Source: Flavihumibacter stibioxidans | Lineage (GTDB): Bacteria; Bacteroidota; Bacteroidia; Chitinophagales; Chitinophagaceae | Assembly: GCF_014332695.1 (NCBI RefSeq) | Contig: NZ_MBUA01000012.1 | Location: 119,858 to 183,857, forward strand | Reading direction: 5' to 3' | Length of the DNA stretch: 64,000 nt | Part shown: piece after piece, positions 17,510 to 26,441 of the stretch | Position numbering within the stretch: the first letter of the stretch is position 1 | Layout of the letters: every line of letters begins with the position of its first letter | Notes under the pieces: generated by a model | Database searches by the model: none | What the model was told of the DNA's origin: nothing | The model's input: only the letters and a program-made list of their open reading frames with translations | Position numbers and translations under genes: made by a program

Positions 17510-20440
17510 TTAAAAATCAATGGATAGATGGAGACTCGCGCGTTTGGAAGCAGGGAAGGGCATTACTTCCACACCTGTTGAGAATCCTGATCCGAAATTG
17601 GATACCTCAGGGTCGTAGCTCTTGTACTTCGTGCTGGTCCAGAAATTATTGGCAGACACGCCGATCCGAAGTCCTTTGATCAGGTTTCCCGGTACTTTGA
17701 AATTATAATAGAGGGCGATTTCACGCAGTCTCAGGTAACTGGCATCCTGCACAAAAATAGTGGCAGTGGACCCGAGGGCATCAATCCTGTCTTCAGCATC
17801 CGGTTTTCCGTTTTTATTGTCATCCGCATCGTAATCCGGACTGGTTCCACCCAGGTCAGTCAGCAGTTCTGTGAGGTTAATATTATCCCCGCCTTCTTTC
17901 CAGTGCAGCAGGAAACGCAGGCTGAGATTCTTAAAGAAAACCAGTTCATTCCAGAAGTTCATCTGGAAATCCGGTTCCTGGTCACCCAGTTTTTTAACGC
18001 CCCCCTGGTCTATGCCGACAATCTGTGTGGCGGATGCGCCCTCTTCGATCTTGAAGGTGCCCAGTGAATTTCCGAAAGCACCCAGCACTGTTGGTGGTAT
18101 ATCCAGCCGGGTTACCTTGGACCTGTTCTTCCAGAAATTGACGGTTGAATTCCACCTGATGGTTGATTGTGACAACACCAGGGCATTCAGGCCGATCTCA
18201 ATTCCCTTGTTGCGAAGGTCGCCGGCATTCACCCATTCGGTGCTGAACCCGGAAGAAGTGGAAATGCTGCGCTGCAACAGGAAATCTTTCACCACTTTCC
18301 GGTACATACTGAATTCAAGGCTGAGCCTGTTGTTTAAAATTGTAAAGTCAAACCCTCCTTCCAATTCGGTTTGCCTTTCGGGCTCTATCAGTGAATTCCC
18401 CCTTTGCGTACTCACCAATGAACCGGGCAGTCCTTCAATATTGGAAACCAGCAGGGAGGAAAACTTGGATCCGAAAGCGGGGAAGTTTCCGGCCTCCCCA
18501 TAGGCCACCCGCAGTTTCAGGTTATCAACAAATGTATTTTCGGGCATGCCTAACCGTGTGATATTCCATGACAGGCTGGCTTTCGGATAGGCATAATACT
18601 TATCAGGATCACCATTGTTGGTGGATTTATCAATTCGCATTCCCGCATTCACAGTAATGGCATCATAAAGCGTCACTTCCTCCTGCAGGAACAACCCGTC
18701 ATCCTTGTTTTTATTACGGAACTGGCTGGCCGACAAGGAGCCTGCCTGGTCAACATTTGACTGGCCCGAGATCACCTGGGTGGCAACGTTCAGCAGGTTG
18801 TCAAAATCGCGCTTTTCCTGGGTCAGTCCCATGGAGGTGGTGAAAGCCAGGTTGTCCGACAGGTTGTAATTATTCACCAGGGAAAGGATATAATTCGTGT
18901 TCAGGTTATTAGCGAAACCCTGTATAGACGTGCCTTTTGCCACCTGCTGAAATTGCAGGGAGCTGGGAAAAAGCGCATTTGTTTTAAGGTTGTAATAATC
19001 CACCCCACCCCTTGCGATCAACCGGGTGGTTGTTTTGTCTGTCTTCAGCAGAATTGCATCCAGGTTGATGCCGGTAACGAAACGATTGACCTTTTCATTA
19101 TTGGTCATCAGGTCGCGGGTTTCGATGGGATTGGAGGCACCGTATGGATTCCTCGGATAGTTACCGTTGGCATCGGGGTGCAGGTCAGTAAAGCCCGGTG
19201 TGGAGGAGAGCGCCACGCCGAAGGTAACCCCCGCATTGTCGTTCTGGGTCAGGCCCCTGTCTGCGGAGGAATTGATGTAGTTGGATGAAAAACCGATTTT
19301 GATATTGTCGGTAATCCTGTGATCGAGGTTAAGCCTGATACTGTTATTCCGGTAGCCGGTGCGTTGGATGATACCTTCTTCATTCTTTTGTGCAGCCGCG
19401 AAATAGAAACTGGTTCTGTCGCTGCCACCTGTCATGCTGAATGCCGAATTACGGGTTAACCCTGTTTCGCCATAGATCTCCTTTTCATAATCATAAATCC
19501 TGCCCGCAGCAACGGCAGCTTTGTATTCGTCGAGGTCCCACCCCTGGGGAGAATTGGCCACCCGCTCCTCTGTAAATTCCCGTGCACCCAGTAATTTCCG
19601 GGCTTTTACGAAGCCAAGGTCCTGGGAAAAATTAAACCTGGTCTTCCCCTGCTTGCCCCGCTTGGTGGCAATGATCACTACGCCGGCAGCAGCTTTGGAA
19701 CCATAAATGGCAGCTGCAGAAGCGCCTTTCAGTATTTCTATGCTTTCAATGTCTTCGGGACGCAGATCGGCGATCCGGCTGGAAGGGTTATCCTGGTTGG
19801 AGGTATTACCTGCAGCCCCCGCTGCAGTAACCACATTCAGGCCACCTGGTACGGAACTGTTGTCAATAAAAACGCCGTCCACCACATACAATGGCTGGGT
19901 ATTGCCGAAGATAGAAGTAACCCCTCTTAACCTTACAGAAATACCACCACCCGGAGCACCGGAATTGGAATTGATATAAGCTCCGGGGATTTTTCCATTC
20001 AGGGCGGCATCCAGCGTCTGGGCCGGAGCTGTGCCCGCCAGGTCCTTGCTGCTGACGGTTGCAATTGCATTGGCAAGGTTTCGCCTTTTCACGTTGGTCG
20101 CAAGCCCCGTAACCACCACTTCATCGAGCCTGCCGATGTCTTCGCTGAGCTGGATGGAAAGAGCAGAAAGGTTGGCAGTTGCCAGGTTCACCACCTGGGT
20201 TTTATAACCGATGGATGAAATTTCAAGCTCACCGGTTGCGGCCGGGATATTCAGTGCAAATCGCCCGGTGGCATCCGTGACAGTACCCAGCAATGTGTTT
20301 CGGAGTTTTACTGAGGCGCCGGGAACCGGACTGTTTTTGGTGTCGTTCACCGATCCGGTCACCATGACCTGGGCGAACAGGAGGATTGGGCATAATACTG
20401 CCAGGAGCATGGGCAGTATATAGCCAGGCATTTTTCTCAT
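17510..20440 (-). CDS. SusC/RagA-family TonB-linked outer-membrane receptor
   Basis: A 976-residue TonB-dependent transporter. I chose the ATG at 20440 (MRKMPGYILPMLLAVL) because it begins the signal peptide, which ends near LFAQ; the frame is open to 20473. Order: signal peptide, carboxypeptidase-regulatory-like domain (GSVNDTKNSPVPGASVKL), TonB-box region DEVVVTGLAT, plug with NSGAPGGGISVRLRGV and IESIEILKGASAAAIYGSKAA, and a barrel ending in RASLHLSIDF. It keeps recognisable identity with the SusC at 1283-4258 in the plug. Transcribed with the SusD that follows. An inverted repeat at 20475-20496 may be its control site. Confidence 0.95.
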   Translation of the reverse strand: MRKMPGYILPMLLAVLCPILLFAQVMVTGSVNDTKNSPVPGASVKLRNTLLGTVTDATGRFALNIPAATGELEISSIGYKTQVVNLATANLSALSIQLSEDIGRLDEVVVTGLATNVKRRNLANAIATVSSKDLAGTAPAQTLDAALNGKIPGAYINSNSGAPGGGISVRLRGVTSIFGNTQPLYVVDGVFIDNSSVPGGLNVVTAAGAAGNTSNQDNPSSRIADLRPEDIESIEILKGASAAAIYGSKAAAGVVIIATKRGKQGKTRFNFSQDLGFVKARKLLGAREFTEERVANSPQGWDLDEYKAAVAAGRIYDYEKEIYGETGLTRNSAFSMTGGSDRTSFYFAAAQKNEEGIIQRTGYRNNSIRLNLDHRITDNIKIGFSSNYINSSADRGLTQNDNAGVTFGVALSSTPGFTDLHPDANGNYPRNPYGASNPIETRDLMTNNEKVNRFVTGINLDAILLKTDKTTTRLIARGGVDYYNLKTNALFPSSLQFQQVAKGTSIQGFANNLNTNYILSLVNNYNLSDNLAFTTSMGLTQEKRDFDNLLNVATQVISGQSNVDQAGSLSASQFRNKNKDDGLFLQEEVTLYDAITVNAGMRIDKSTNNGDPDKYYAYPKASLSWNITRLGMPENTFVDNLKLRVAYGEAGNFPAFGSKFSSLLVSNIEGLPGSLVSTQRGNSLIEPERQTELEGGFDFTILNNRLSLEFSMYRKVVKDFLLQRSISTSSGFSTEWVNAGDLRNKGIEIGLNALVLSQSTIRWNSTVNFWKNRSKVTRLDIPPTVLGAFGNSLGTFKIEEGASATQIVGIDQGGVKKLGDQEPDFQMNFWNELVFFKNLSLRFLLHWKEGGDNINLTELLTDLGGTSPDYDADDNKNGKPDAEDRIDALGSTATIFVQDASYLRLREIALYYNFKVPGNLIKGLRIGVSANNFWTSTKYKSYDPEVSNFGSGFSTGVEVMPFPASKRASLHLSIDF

Positions 20441-20474
20441 AGCAAGCAATTTTGAATGACAAATAGAATCCATC

Positions 20475-20496
20475 TGTAACGGGAAGTTCCGTTACA
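20475..20496. promoter_or_regulatory. Inverted repeat TGTAACGG-N6-CCGTTACA upstream of susC
   Basis: A perfect 8-bp inverted repeat with a 6-nt centre lies 35-56 bp before the susC start at 20440 and 33 bp after the stop of the (p)ppGpp enzyme gene. No T-run follows on either strand, which makes an operator or 5'-leader hairpin more likely than a terminator. Confidence 0.45.
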
Positions 20497-20529
20497 CCCA
20501 ATAATTTACGATTTTTCCTAATATATTTC

Positions 20530-22773
20530 TCAGGAAAGTTCCGCGTCGAAGCGGTCAACCGAATGGATTCCGTTCAGGCTTTTAAGGCGGTGCACCAGTT
20601 CATCCAGCTCCTCCTTGTCATGCACGAACACTTTAATGGAGCCCCTGAATATACCCTCGTTGGCCTCAATGGACAGGGCGCTGATATTGATTTTCATTTC
20701 GCCTGATATCAGGTTGGTGATCTTGTTCACCACTCCCACATCATCAAGTCCGATGATATTAAGTCCGGTGAGGAAGGAAATCTCCTTGTTCTTGGCCCAC
20801 TTGGTTTTAACCACCCGGTGCCCGTAATTGGCCAACAGTTTCGACGCATTGGGACAATTGGTCCGATGGATGGTAAGGCCTTTACCGGTGGTTACAAACC
20901 CGAATACATCATCGCCCGGAATTGGTTTGCAGCAATTAGCCAGGTTATACATGATCTTGTCGCTGCTCTCCCCGAAAATAATCAGCTCGGCATCTTTTTT
21001 CGTGTAGTCGGTAACGTTAGAACCTGATTCAGGCCTGATTTCGTTTATGGGTTTTGGTGGTTTTGGCGCCTCCAGCTTGTCACCCAGCACATGAAAATCT
21101 TTCAGTTCTTTCAGGTCAATTCCCTTTGTGGCAATCTGGTAAAAGAAATCAAGGGTGGAAGGCTGTTTATAAAAATCAGCCAGGATCTCAATATTATTGC
21201 TGTTATAGCCGGCGCCCATGCTTTCCAGTTTGCGCTGAACTGTATATTTACCATCTTCGGCGATCTTCCGTTTTTCTTCCTTCAGTGCATCCTTGATCTT
21301 GGATTTCGCCTTGGTGGTAACCACAAAATTGAGCCAGTCTTCTGATGGCTTTTGTTTGTTGGAAGTGATGATTTCAATCTGGTCGCCGCTCCTGAGTTTG
21401 TGACTGAGCGGCACCAGTTTGTGGTTGACCTTCGCACCAATACAATGTGCGCCCACGGCCGAGTGGATGGAAAATGCGAAATCAAGTGAGGTGGATCCTA
21501 CCGGCAGCATCTTCACGTCGCCTTTGGGAGTGTATACATAAATCTCTTCTGCCAGGAAACTGGTCTTGAAGTCCTGCAGAAAATCTACCGAATCGTTGTC
21601 TGCTGTCTGCAACACTTCCCGGATCTGGTGGAACCATTTATCGAAGCGGCTTTCGTCGGCGGCGCCTTCCTTGTATTTCCAGTGGGCTGCCACTCCTTTT
21701 TCAGCGATCTCGTTCATCCTTTTGGTACGGATCTGCACTTCCACCCATTTGCCCTGAGGCCCCATCACCGTTGTATGCAATGCTTCATATCCGTTGCTTT
21801 TGGGATTGCTCAGCCAGTCGCGCAGGCGTTCCGGCGACGGGGTATATTCATCTGTTACCATGGAATAAACCTTCCAGCAGTCTTCCTTCTCTCTTTCATG
21901 CGGTGAGTTCAGTATTACCCTTATGGCGAACAGATCATACACTTCTTCAAAACTGACCCCCTTCTTTTTCATCTTGTTCCAGATGGAATGGATGCTCTTG
22001 GGTCGCCCATGTATTTCGAAATTGAAATCTGCTTTCTCCATTTTATCGCGCAGGGGGCGGATAAACTCGTTGATATACCGGGTCCTTTCACGTTTGGTCT
22101 CAGCCAGTTTCCTCGCGATCTCCTTATAAGTATCCGGCTCCATGTATTTCATGGCCAGGTCTTCCATTTCCGTTTTGATGTTGTAGAGTCCCATCCGGTG
22201 GGCAAGGGGAGAATACACATAAACGGTTTCAGAAGCGATCTTCAGTTGTTTCTCCCTTTTCATGCTTTCCAGGGTCCGCATATTATGCAGGCGGTCGGAA
22301 AGTTTGATCAGTATCACGCGGGGATCGTCGGTGAGGGTCAGCAGGATCTTCTTGAAGTTTTCGGCCTGCTGCGAGGCGTTCACATCGATGACATTGGCAA
22401 TTTTTGTAAGGCCGTCAACTATGCGGGCGATTTCCTGCCCGAACTGTCTTTCAATATCATCCAGGGTGATATCGGTATCTTCTACGGTATCGTGCAGCAG
22501 GGAACAGATGGTGGAGCGCACACCGAGACCGATCTCTTCCACACAGATCCTGGCAACGGCCAGGGGGTGAAGGATATAGGGTTCACCGCTTTTCCGGCGC
22601 ATGGTCTTGTGGGCATCGGCGGCCATTTCAAAAGCGATCCGCACCAATTCCTTGTCGCCCGGCTTCAATTTGGGTTTCAGGGCACGAAGTAATGCGCGGT
22701 ATTCCCTGAGGATCAGTTTCTTTTCCTGTTCTTCGGTAAGGTTGTATTTCGGTATCGCTGCTACAGTTTCCAT
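20530..22773 (-). CDS. rsh: RelA/SpoT-family (p)ppGpp synthetase/hydrolase
   Basis: A 747-residue bifunctional stringent-response enzyme. The N-terminal HD hydrolase domain is intact (HPLAVARICVEE, then LLHDTVEDTDIT with the catalytic His-Asp and Glu-Asp, and KLSDRLHNMRTLE). The synthetase domain follows (RPKSIHSIWNKMKKK, VYDLFAIRVIL, YEALHTTVMGPQGKWVEVQIRT). Then comes a TGS domain (EEIYVYTPKGDVKMLPVGST...), a zinc-finger/CC region (NLANCCKPIPGDDVFGFVT), and a C-terminal ACT domain ending in VDRFDAELS. Both activities should work. It stands alone between susC and the tRNA gene. Confidence 0.96.
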   Translation of the reverse strand: METVAAIPKYNLTEEQEKKLILREYRALLRALKPKLKPGDKELVRIAFEMAADAHKTMRRKSGEPYILHPLAVARICVEEIGLGVRSTICSLLHDTVEDTDITLDDIERQFGQEIARIVDGLTKIANVIDVNASQQAENFKKILLTLTDDPRVILIKLSDRLHNMRTLESMKREKQLKIASETVYVYSPLAHRMGLYNIKTEMEDLAMKYMEPDTYKEIARKLAETKRERTRYINEFIRPLRDKMEKADFNFEIHGRPKSIHSIWNKMKKKGVSFEEVYDLFAIRVILNSPHEREKEDCWKVYSMVTDEYTPSPERLRDWLSNPKSNGYEALHTTVMGPQGKWVEVQIRTKRMNEIAEKGVAAHWKYKEGAADESRFDKWFHQIREVLQTADNDSVDFLQDFKTSFLAEEIYVYTPKGDVKMLPVGSTSLDFAFSIHSAVGAHCIGAKVNHKLVPLSHKLRSGDQIEIITSNKQKPSEDWLNFVVTTKAKSKIKDALKEEKRKIAEDGKYTVQRKLESMGAGYNSNNIEILADFYKQPSTLDFFYQIATKGIDLKELKDFHVLGDKLEAPKPPKPINEIRPESGSNVTDYTKKDAELIIFGESSDKIMYNLANCCKPIPGDDVFGFVTTGKGLTIHRTNCPNASKLLANYGHRVVKTKWAKNKEISFLTGLNIIGLDDVGVVNKITNLISGEMKINISALSIEANEGIFRGSIKVFVHDKEELDELVHRLKSLNGIHSVDRFDAELS

Positions 22774-22829
22774 TCAAATCTTTGTTCCCGCTCAATATCG
22801 GGAATAAGACGAATTTAAAGAAAAGAAGG

Positions 22830-22864
22830 TTGTTTTCGATATTTCGTGAAAAGGCATACATTTG
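22830..22864 (+). promoter_or_regulatory. Bacteroidota-type promoter for tRNA-Leu
   Basis: TACATTTG at 22857-22864 fits the -7 consensus TAnnTTTG, and TTG at 22830-22832 could be the -33 box, though the 24-nt spacing is slightly long. A second weaker -7-like match lies just before the tRNA. Confidence 0.5.
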
Positions 22865-22892
22865 CTGCCCCTTAAGGGTGTTTTACATTTTT

Positions 22893-22974
22893 GCGGGCGT
22901 GGCGAAACTGGCAGACGCACCAGACTTAGGATCTGGCGCCGCGAGGCATGTAGGTTCGACTCCTATCGCCCGCA
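22893..22974 (+). tRNA. tRNA-Leu, anticodon UAG
   Basis: An 82-nt class II tRNA. Acceptor stem GCGGGCG pairs with CGCCCGC. The D-arm follows, and the anticodon stem CCAGA/TCTGG encloses the loop CTTAGGA with anticodon TAG. There is a long variable arm as expected for leucine. The T arm is GTAGG-TTCGACT-CCTAT. Base 22974 is the discriminator A. The 3' CCA is not encoded (the genome continues CAC), so CCA addition is needed. Confidence 0.97.
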
Positions 22975-22982
22975 CACAAACG

Positions 22983-23010
22983 AAAACGGAAGACCTGCTC
23001 TTCCGTTTTT
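22983..23010 (+). terminator. Rho-independent terminator after tRNA-Leu
   Basis: AAAACGGAAGA and TCTTCCGTTTT form an 11-bp stem with a short CCTGC loop, ending in five T. Confidence 0.85.
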
Positions 23011-23104
23011 CATTTCCTCCTCCCATCTCAGCCCCTGCCATGACAATAATCAGTTGTTCAATTAACGTGATACCTTATTTTTATATCAATAAAAATCTCA
23101 TTAT

Positions 23105-23932
23105 ATGAAATCTTTCCTGGTAGCCACCGACTTTTCTGTTTCTTCCAAAGCGGCGGCCCTTTATGCAGCCAACCTGGCTAAAGCCATTGGCGCTGAATTG
23201 ACCCTGCTTCATGCCTACCTGTTACCAACCCCGGTAAGTGAAGTACCATATGTAATGGTGTCGGTGGAAGAACTCCAGAAGGATAATGAGAAAATGACCC
23301 GCGAACTGGCAGACAGCCTTCATGAACAAACGGGGGTCTCCATCAAAACAATGGTAAATATCGGCTTGCCGGCAGATGAGGTCACCTTCCAGGCCAAAGA
23401 AATAGGGGCCGACATAATTGTGGTGGGAATGAGGGGGGAAAGTGGCGCCATTGACAAGCTGATCGGCAGTACCACCGCGGCTATCATCAGAAAATCACAT
23501 ATTCCCGTACTGGTCATCCCGGAGAAAACCGTTTTCGCACCGGTCATGAAACTGACCTATGCTACAGATTTCAGTTATACCATGAGTGCCCGTTGCCTTG
23601 CCACCCTCCAGGCATTGATGCATGATTCTCCGGAAGCGACCATTAATGTGGTGAATATCCAGCGGCCCGGGGAAATACTGAGCGTAGAACAGATTGCCGG
23701 TAAGGTGAGGCTGGAACCCATGATGGAAGAAATGAAGCATGAATATTTTACCGTGGAAGACACTACCGTGGAAAGCGGCATTGAACAGTTTCTCCGGAAA
23801 AATCCCAGCCAGGTACTGGTGATGGTTGCCCATAAGCACAGCTGGTGGGAGCGCCTGTTCAGCGGTAGTCATACCCGCGAGATGGCCTACCGCTCCGATA
23901 TTCCGCTGCTGGTATTGCAGGACAAGGACTAA
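23105..23932 (+). CDS. Universal stress protein, tandem UspA domains
   Basis: A 275-residue cytoplasmic protein with two Usp domains (about 1-137 and 143-275). The first has the ATP-binding pattern GMRGESGAIDKLIGSTTAAIIRKSHIPVLVIP (G-2X-G-9X-G-S/T). The second has a weaker version (MVAHKHSWWERLFSGSHTREMAYRSDIPLLVL), so nucleotide binding there is less certain. Single-gene unit between two terminators. Role in stress physiology is from family knowledge. Confidence 0.93.
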   Translation: MKSFLVATDFSVSSKAAALYAANLAKAIGAELTLLHAYLLPTPVSEVPYVMVSVEELQKDNEKMTRELADSLHEQTGVSIKTMVNIGLPADEVTFQAKEIGADIIVVGMRGESGAIDKLIGSTTAAIIRKSHIPVLVIPEKTVFAPVMKLTYATDFSYTMSARCLATLQALMHDSPEATINVVNIQRPGEILSVEQIAGKVRLEPMMEEMKHEYFTVEDTTVESGIEQFLRKNPSQVLVMVAHKHSWWERLFSGSHTREMAYRSDIPLLVLQDKD

Positions 23933-23971
23933 TATTTGGTCAGGGGAACTAATTGGAAATCAAAAATATAT

Positions 23972-23995
23972 GCCGGCGCTGGACGCCGGCTTTTT
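23972..23995 (+). terminator. Rho-independent terminator after the Usp gene
   Basis: GCCGGCG-CTGGA-CGCCGGC followed by TTTTT. Confidence 0.88.
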
Positions 23996-24037
23996 CATGC
24001 CGTTTCGGGCCCGGTCCTCGCTCAGGGCCCGCCCTTC

Positions 24038-24072
24038 CTACAAACTTCAAACCTCCAACCGCAAACTTCAAA
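24038..24072. repeat. Heptad repeat array (consensus CTTCAAA), 5 units
   Basis: Five contiguous 7-mers read CTACAAA, CTTCAAA, CCTCCAA, CCGCAAA, CTTCAAA. C is fixed at positions 1 and 4, and A at positions 6 and 7. It sits between the Usp terminator and the tig promoter. Four more heptad arrays occur in other intergenic regions of this window (25601, 26416, 39818, 44448). Confidence 0.6.
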
Positions 24073-24080
24073 CTATTTCA

Positions 24081-24088
24081 TACCTTTG
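24081..24088 (+). promoter_or_regulatory. -7 promoter box of tig
   Basis: TACCTTTG matches TAnnTTTG exactly, 63 bp before the tig start. No clear -33 TTG is visible; the heptad array occupies that position. Confidence 0.5.
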
Positions 24089-24151
24089 CCCCCCATTTTG
24101 AGGCTGCGGGGGTTCCGTATGCCTTATTGAATCAAATCAAAATAGCATTGT

Positions 24152-25537
24152 ATGGCAACCGTTACGAGGGAAAATATCGGTCTTTTGAACGACAAGATCA
24201 CCGTTAAAGTGGCAAAAGAAGATTACCTGCCATCCTTCGAGAAAGCTTTGAAAAATTATAGCAAGCAGGCTAATATCCCAGGATTCCGCAAAGGAATGGT
24301 TCCCGCCGGGCTGATCCGTAAAATGCACGGCCAGTCTGTATTTACAGACGAGGTGCTGCGTTCGGTGGAAAAGCAGTTGAACGATTACATGGTCAACGAA
24401 AAACTGGAAATTTTTGCACAGCCCCTGCCACTTTCTGAAAACGACAGCCGTCAGCTTGATTTCAATAATCCTGACGAATACGCATTTGCCTTTGAAGTAG
24501 GCCTGAAGCCTGATTTCAAGGTTGCAGACCTGGCCAGCGCCAAACTGCCTTTCCATAAGATCATTGTTACTGATGAGATGGTGAACGAAGAAGTGGAGCG
24601 CCTGCAGTTGCGCAATGGCAATATGACCGAGCCGGAAACGGTAACCGGTGATGAGAATGTCCTGAATGTCACCTTCACAGAAGTAGATGCCGATGGCAAT
24701 GAAGTGGAAGGCGGTGTTCGTAAGGACAATTCCCTGCTGGTTAAATATTTCGCGGAAAGCTTCCGCCCGGGCCTGATCGGAAAGAAAAATGGCGACACCA
24801 TTACCATTCAGCTCAGCCAGGCATTTGATGCGAAGGAAAGGGAATGGATCATGAGCGACCTGGGGCTTGCGAAAGATGATGCCACTGCCGCTGACAAGCA
24901 TTTCAGTATGGCCATCACCAAAGTTGGACTGGTAGAAAAATCGCCCCTGGATGAGAACTTTTTCAAGGCTGTGTTCCCAGGTAAGGAAATAGCCGATGAA
25001 AATGCATTCCGCGCTGCCATTGCGGAGGACATCCAGGCGCAGCTCGACAGCCAGAGCCGCAACCAGCTCCATGATGCCATCTATCATTTCCTGCTCGACA
25101 GTACCAATATCAGTTTCCCGGAAAGTTTCCTGAAGCGCTGGATGCAGAATGGTGGCGACAAACCAAAAACTGCCGAAGAAGCAGAAAAAGAATTCCCTTC
25201 ATTCGCCAATTCCCTGAAATGGACACTGATTGTGGATCAATTGGTGAAAGACCACAATGTGGAAGTTAAACCTGAAGATATCCGCGAATTCGCCAAGGCA
25301 CAACTGTTCAGTTATATGGGCAACATGAATATGGGACAGCTTGATGCAGAACAGCCATGGGTGAACGATTATGTGGAGCGTATGATGAAAGACAGGAAAT
25401 TTGTGGAAGACAGTTTCCATCGCATCCAGACCGACAAGATTTTCGGATTGGGAGAAAGCCTGGTGAAGAAAGATGAAAAAGCCATCAGCCTGGAAGACTT
25501 TCAGAAACTGCAGGCAGCACACCAGCACCACCATTAA
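24152..25537 (+). CDS. tig: Trigger factor, ribosome-associated chaperone/PPIase
   Basis: A 461-residue folding chaperone bound at the ribosomal exit tunnel. The N-terminal ribosome-binding domain carries the signature GFRKGMVP (about residue 44-51). The central FKBP-like PPIase domain is divergent from the proteobacterial one, as is common in Bacteroidota. A long helical C-terminal domain follows, ending in a His-rich tail (HQHHH). It is the first gene of the tig-clpP-clpP-clpX group and has its own terminator. Confidence 0.93.
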   Translation: MATVTRENIGLLNDKITVKVAKEDYLPSFEKALKNYSKQANIPGFRKGMVPAGLIRKMHGQSVFTDEVLRSVEKQLNDYMVNEKLEIFAQPLPLSENDSRQLDFNNPDEYAFAFEVGLKPDFKVADLASAKLPFHKIIVTDEMVNEEVERLQLRNGNMTEPETVTGDENVLNVTFTEVDADGNEVEGGVRKDNSLLVKYFAESFRPGLIGKKNGDTITIQLSQAFDAKEREWIMSDLGLAKDDATAADKHFSMAITKVGLVEKSPLDENFFKAVFPGKEIADENAFRAAIAEDIQAQLDSQSRNQLHDAIYHFLLDSTNISFPESFLKRWMQNGGDKPKTAEEAEKEFPSFANSLKWTLIVDQLVKDHNVEVKPEDIREFAKAQLFSYMGNMNMGQLDAEQPWVNDYVERMMKDRKFVEDSFHRIQTDKIFGLGESLVKKDEKAISLEDFQKLQAAHQHHH

Positions 25538-25573
25538 GAAGCACCCTGTATTTAGCAGAAAGTATTCAAGACC

Positions 25574-25600
25574 GGCCGGCAAAAATTGCCGGCCTTTCTT
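25574..25600 (+). terminator. Rho-independent terminator after tig
   Basis: GGCCGGCAA-AAA-TTGCCGGCC, a perfect 9-bp stem, followed by TTTCTT. Confidence 0.88.
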
Positions 25601-25628
25601 TTCACCATTCACCATTGACCACTGACCG
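25601..25628. repeat. Heptad repeat array (consensus TTCACCA), 4 units
   Basis: TTCACCA, TTCACCA, TTGACCA, CTGACCG directly follow the tig terminator. The same unit forms the array at 44448-44481, 19 kb away. Confidence 0.6.
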
Positions 25629-25726
25629 ATTTCCTGCCATACTGTCGCTTTTTGCAATGATTTTCAATTGGAAAGATATTTGCACCACAGTTCTATCTTA
25701 TTTTTATCAAAATAACCCGGAATACT

Positions 25727-26413
25727 ATGAGTTCAGAATTTGAAAAATACGCAGTCAAGCACCGGGGCATCTCGAGCCTGACCCTGCACGATTACCAGAA
25801 ACACCAGGTAACCAATCTGACTCCCAATATCATTGAGGAGCGCCCCATGAATATTGCAGTGATGGATGTGTACAGCCGGTTGATGATGGACCGAATCATC
25901 TTCCTGGGCTATCCCATCAATGACGAAGTAGCCAATATTGTTACCGCCCAGTTACTCTTCCTGGAAAGCACTGACCGTACCCGTGATATCCAGATGTACA
26001 TTAACTGCCCTGGGGGCAGTGTTTATGCTGGCCTTGGCATGTATGACACCATTCAATACATCACACCCGATGTGGCCACCATCTGCACCGGAATGGCCGC
26101 ATCCATGGGTGCGGTACTGATGTGCGCAGGCACAAAGGGAAAACGCACAGCCCTCAAACACAGTCGCATCATGATGCACCAGCCAAGCGGCGCCATAGGC
26201 GGACAGGCTTCAGACATCGAGATCACCGTGAATGAGATCAAAAAGCTCAAAAAAGAGCTCTACGAAATCATCGCCCACCATACCGGCAAACCCCTGAAGC
26301 AGGTAGAAAAGGATTGCGACCGCGATTACTGGCTCACTTCACAGGAAGCCAGGGAATATGGACTGGTAGACGAAGTCCTGCTGGTTAATCCCCGCAAGGA
26401 ACACCGCGATTAG
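25727..26413 (+). CDS. clpP: ATP-dependent Clp protease proteolytic subunit, first paralogue
   Basis: A 228-residue serine protease subunit of the Clp barrel. Catalytic triad: Ser in GMAASMGA, His in MMHQPSG, Asp in CDRDYWL. The N-terminus is about 30 residues longer than E. coli ClpP and may be processed. It is followed after 28 bp by a second, different clpP, and then by clpX. All catalytic residues are present in both, so a mixed ClpP1-ClpP2 particle is possible. Confidence 0.95.
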   Translation: MSSEFEKYAVKHRGISSLTLHDYQKHQVTNLTPNIIEERPMNIAVMDVYSRLMMDRIIFLGYPINDEVANIVTAQLLFLESTDRTRDIQMYINCPGGSVYAGLGMYDTIQYITPDVATICTGMAASMGAVLMCAGTKGKRTALKHSRIMMHQPSGAIGGQASDIEITVNEIKKLKKELYEIIAHHTGKPLKQVEKDCDRDYWLTSQEAREYGLVDEVLLVNPRKEHRD

Positions 26414-26415
26414 TA

Positions 26416-26436
26416 AACACTACAAATCACAAACTA
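26416..26436. repeat. Heptad repeat (CAAACTA type), 3 units, between clpP genes
   Basis: AACACTA, CAAATCA, CAAACTA fill most of the 28-bp gap between the two clpP genes. The array at 39818 has nearly the same unit. Confidence 0.45.
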
Positions 26437-26441
26437 ATTCT

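Noticed and set aside
24137-25087. 316-residue open frame antisense to tig
   Set aside because: Shadow frame; trigger factor on the plus strand is certain.
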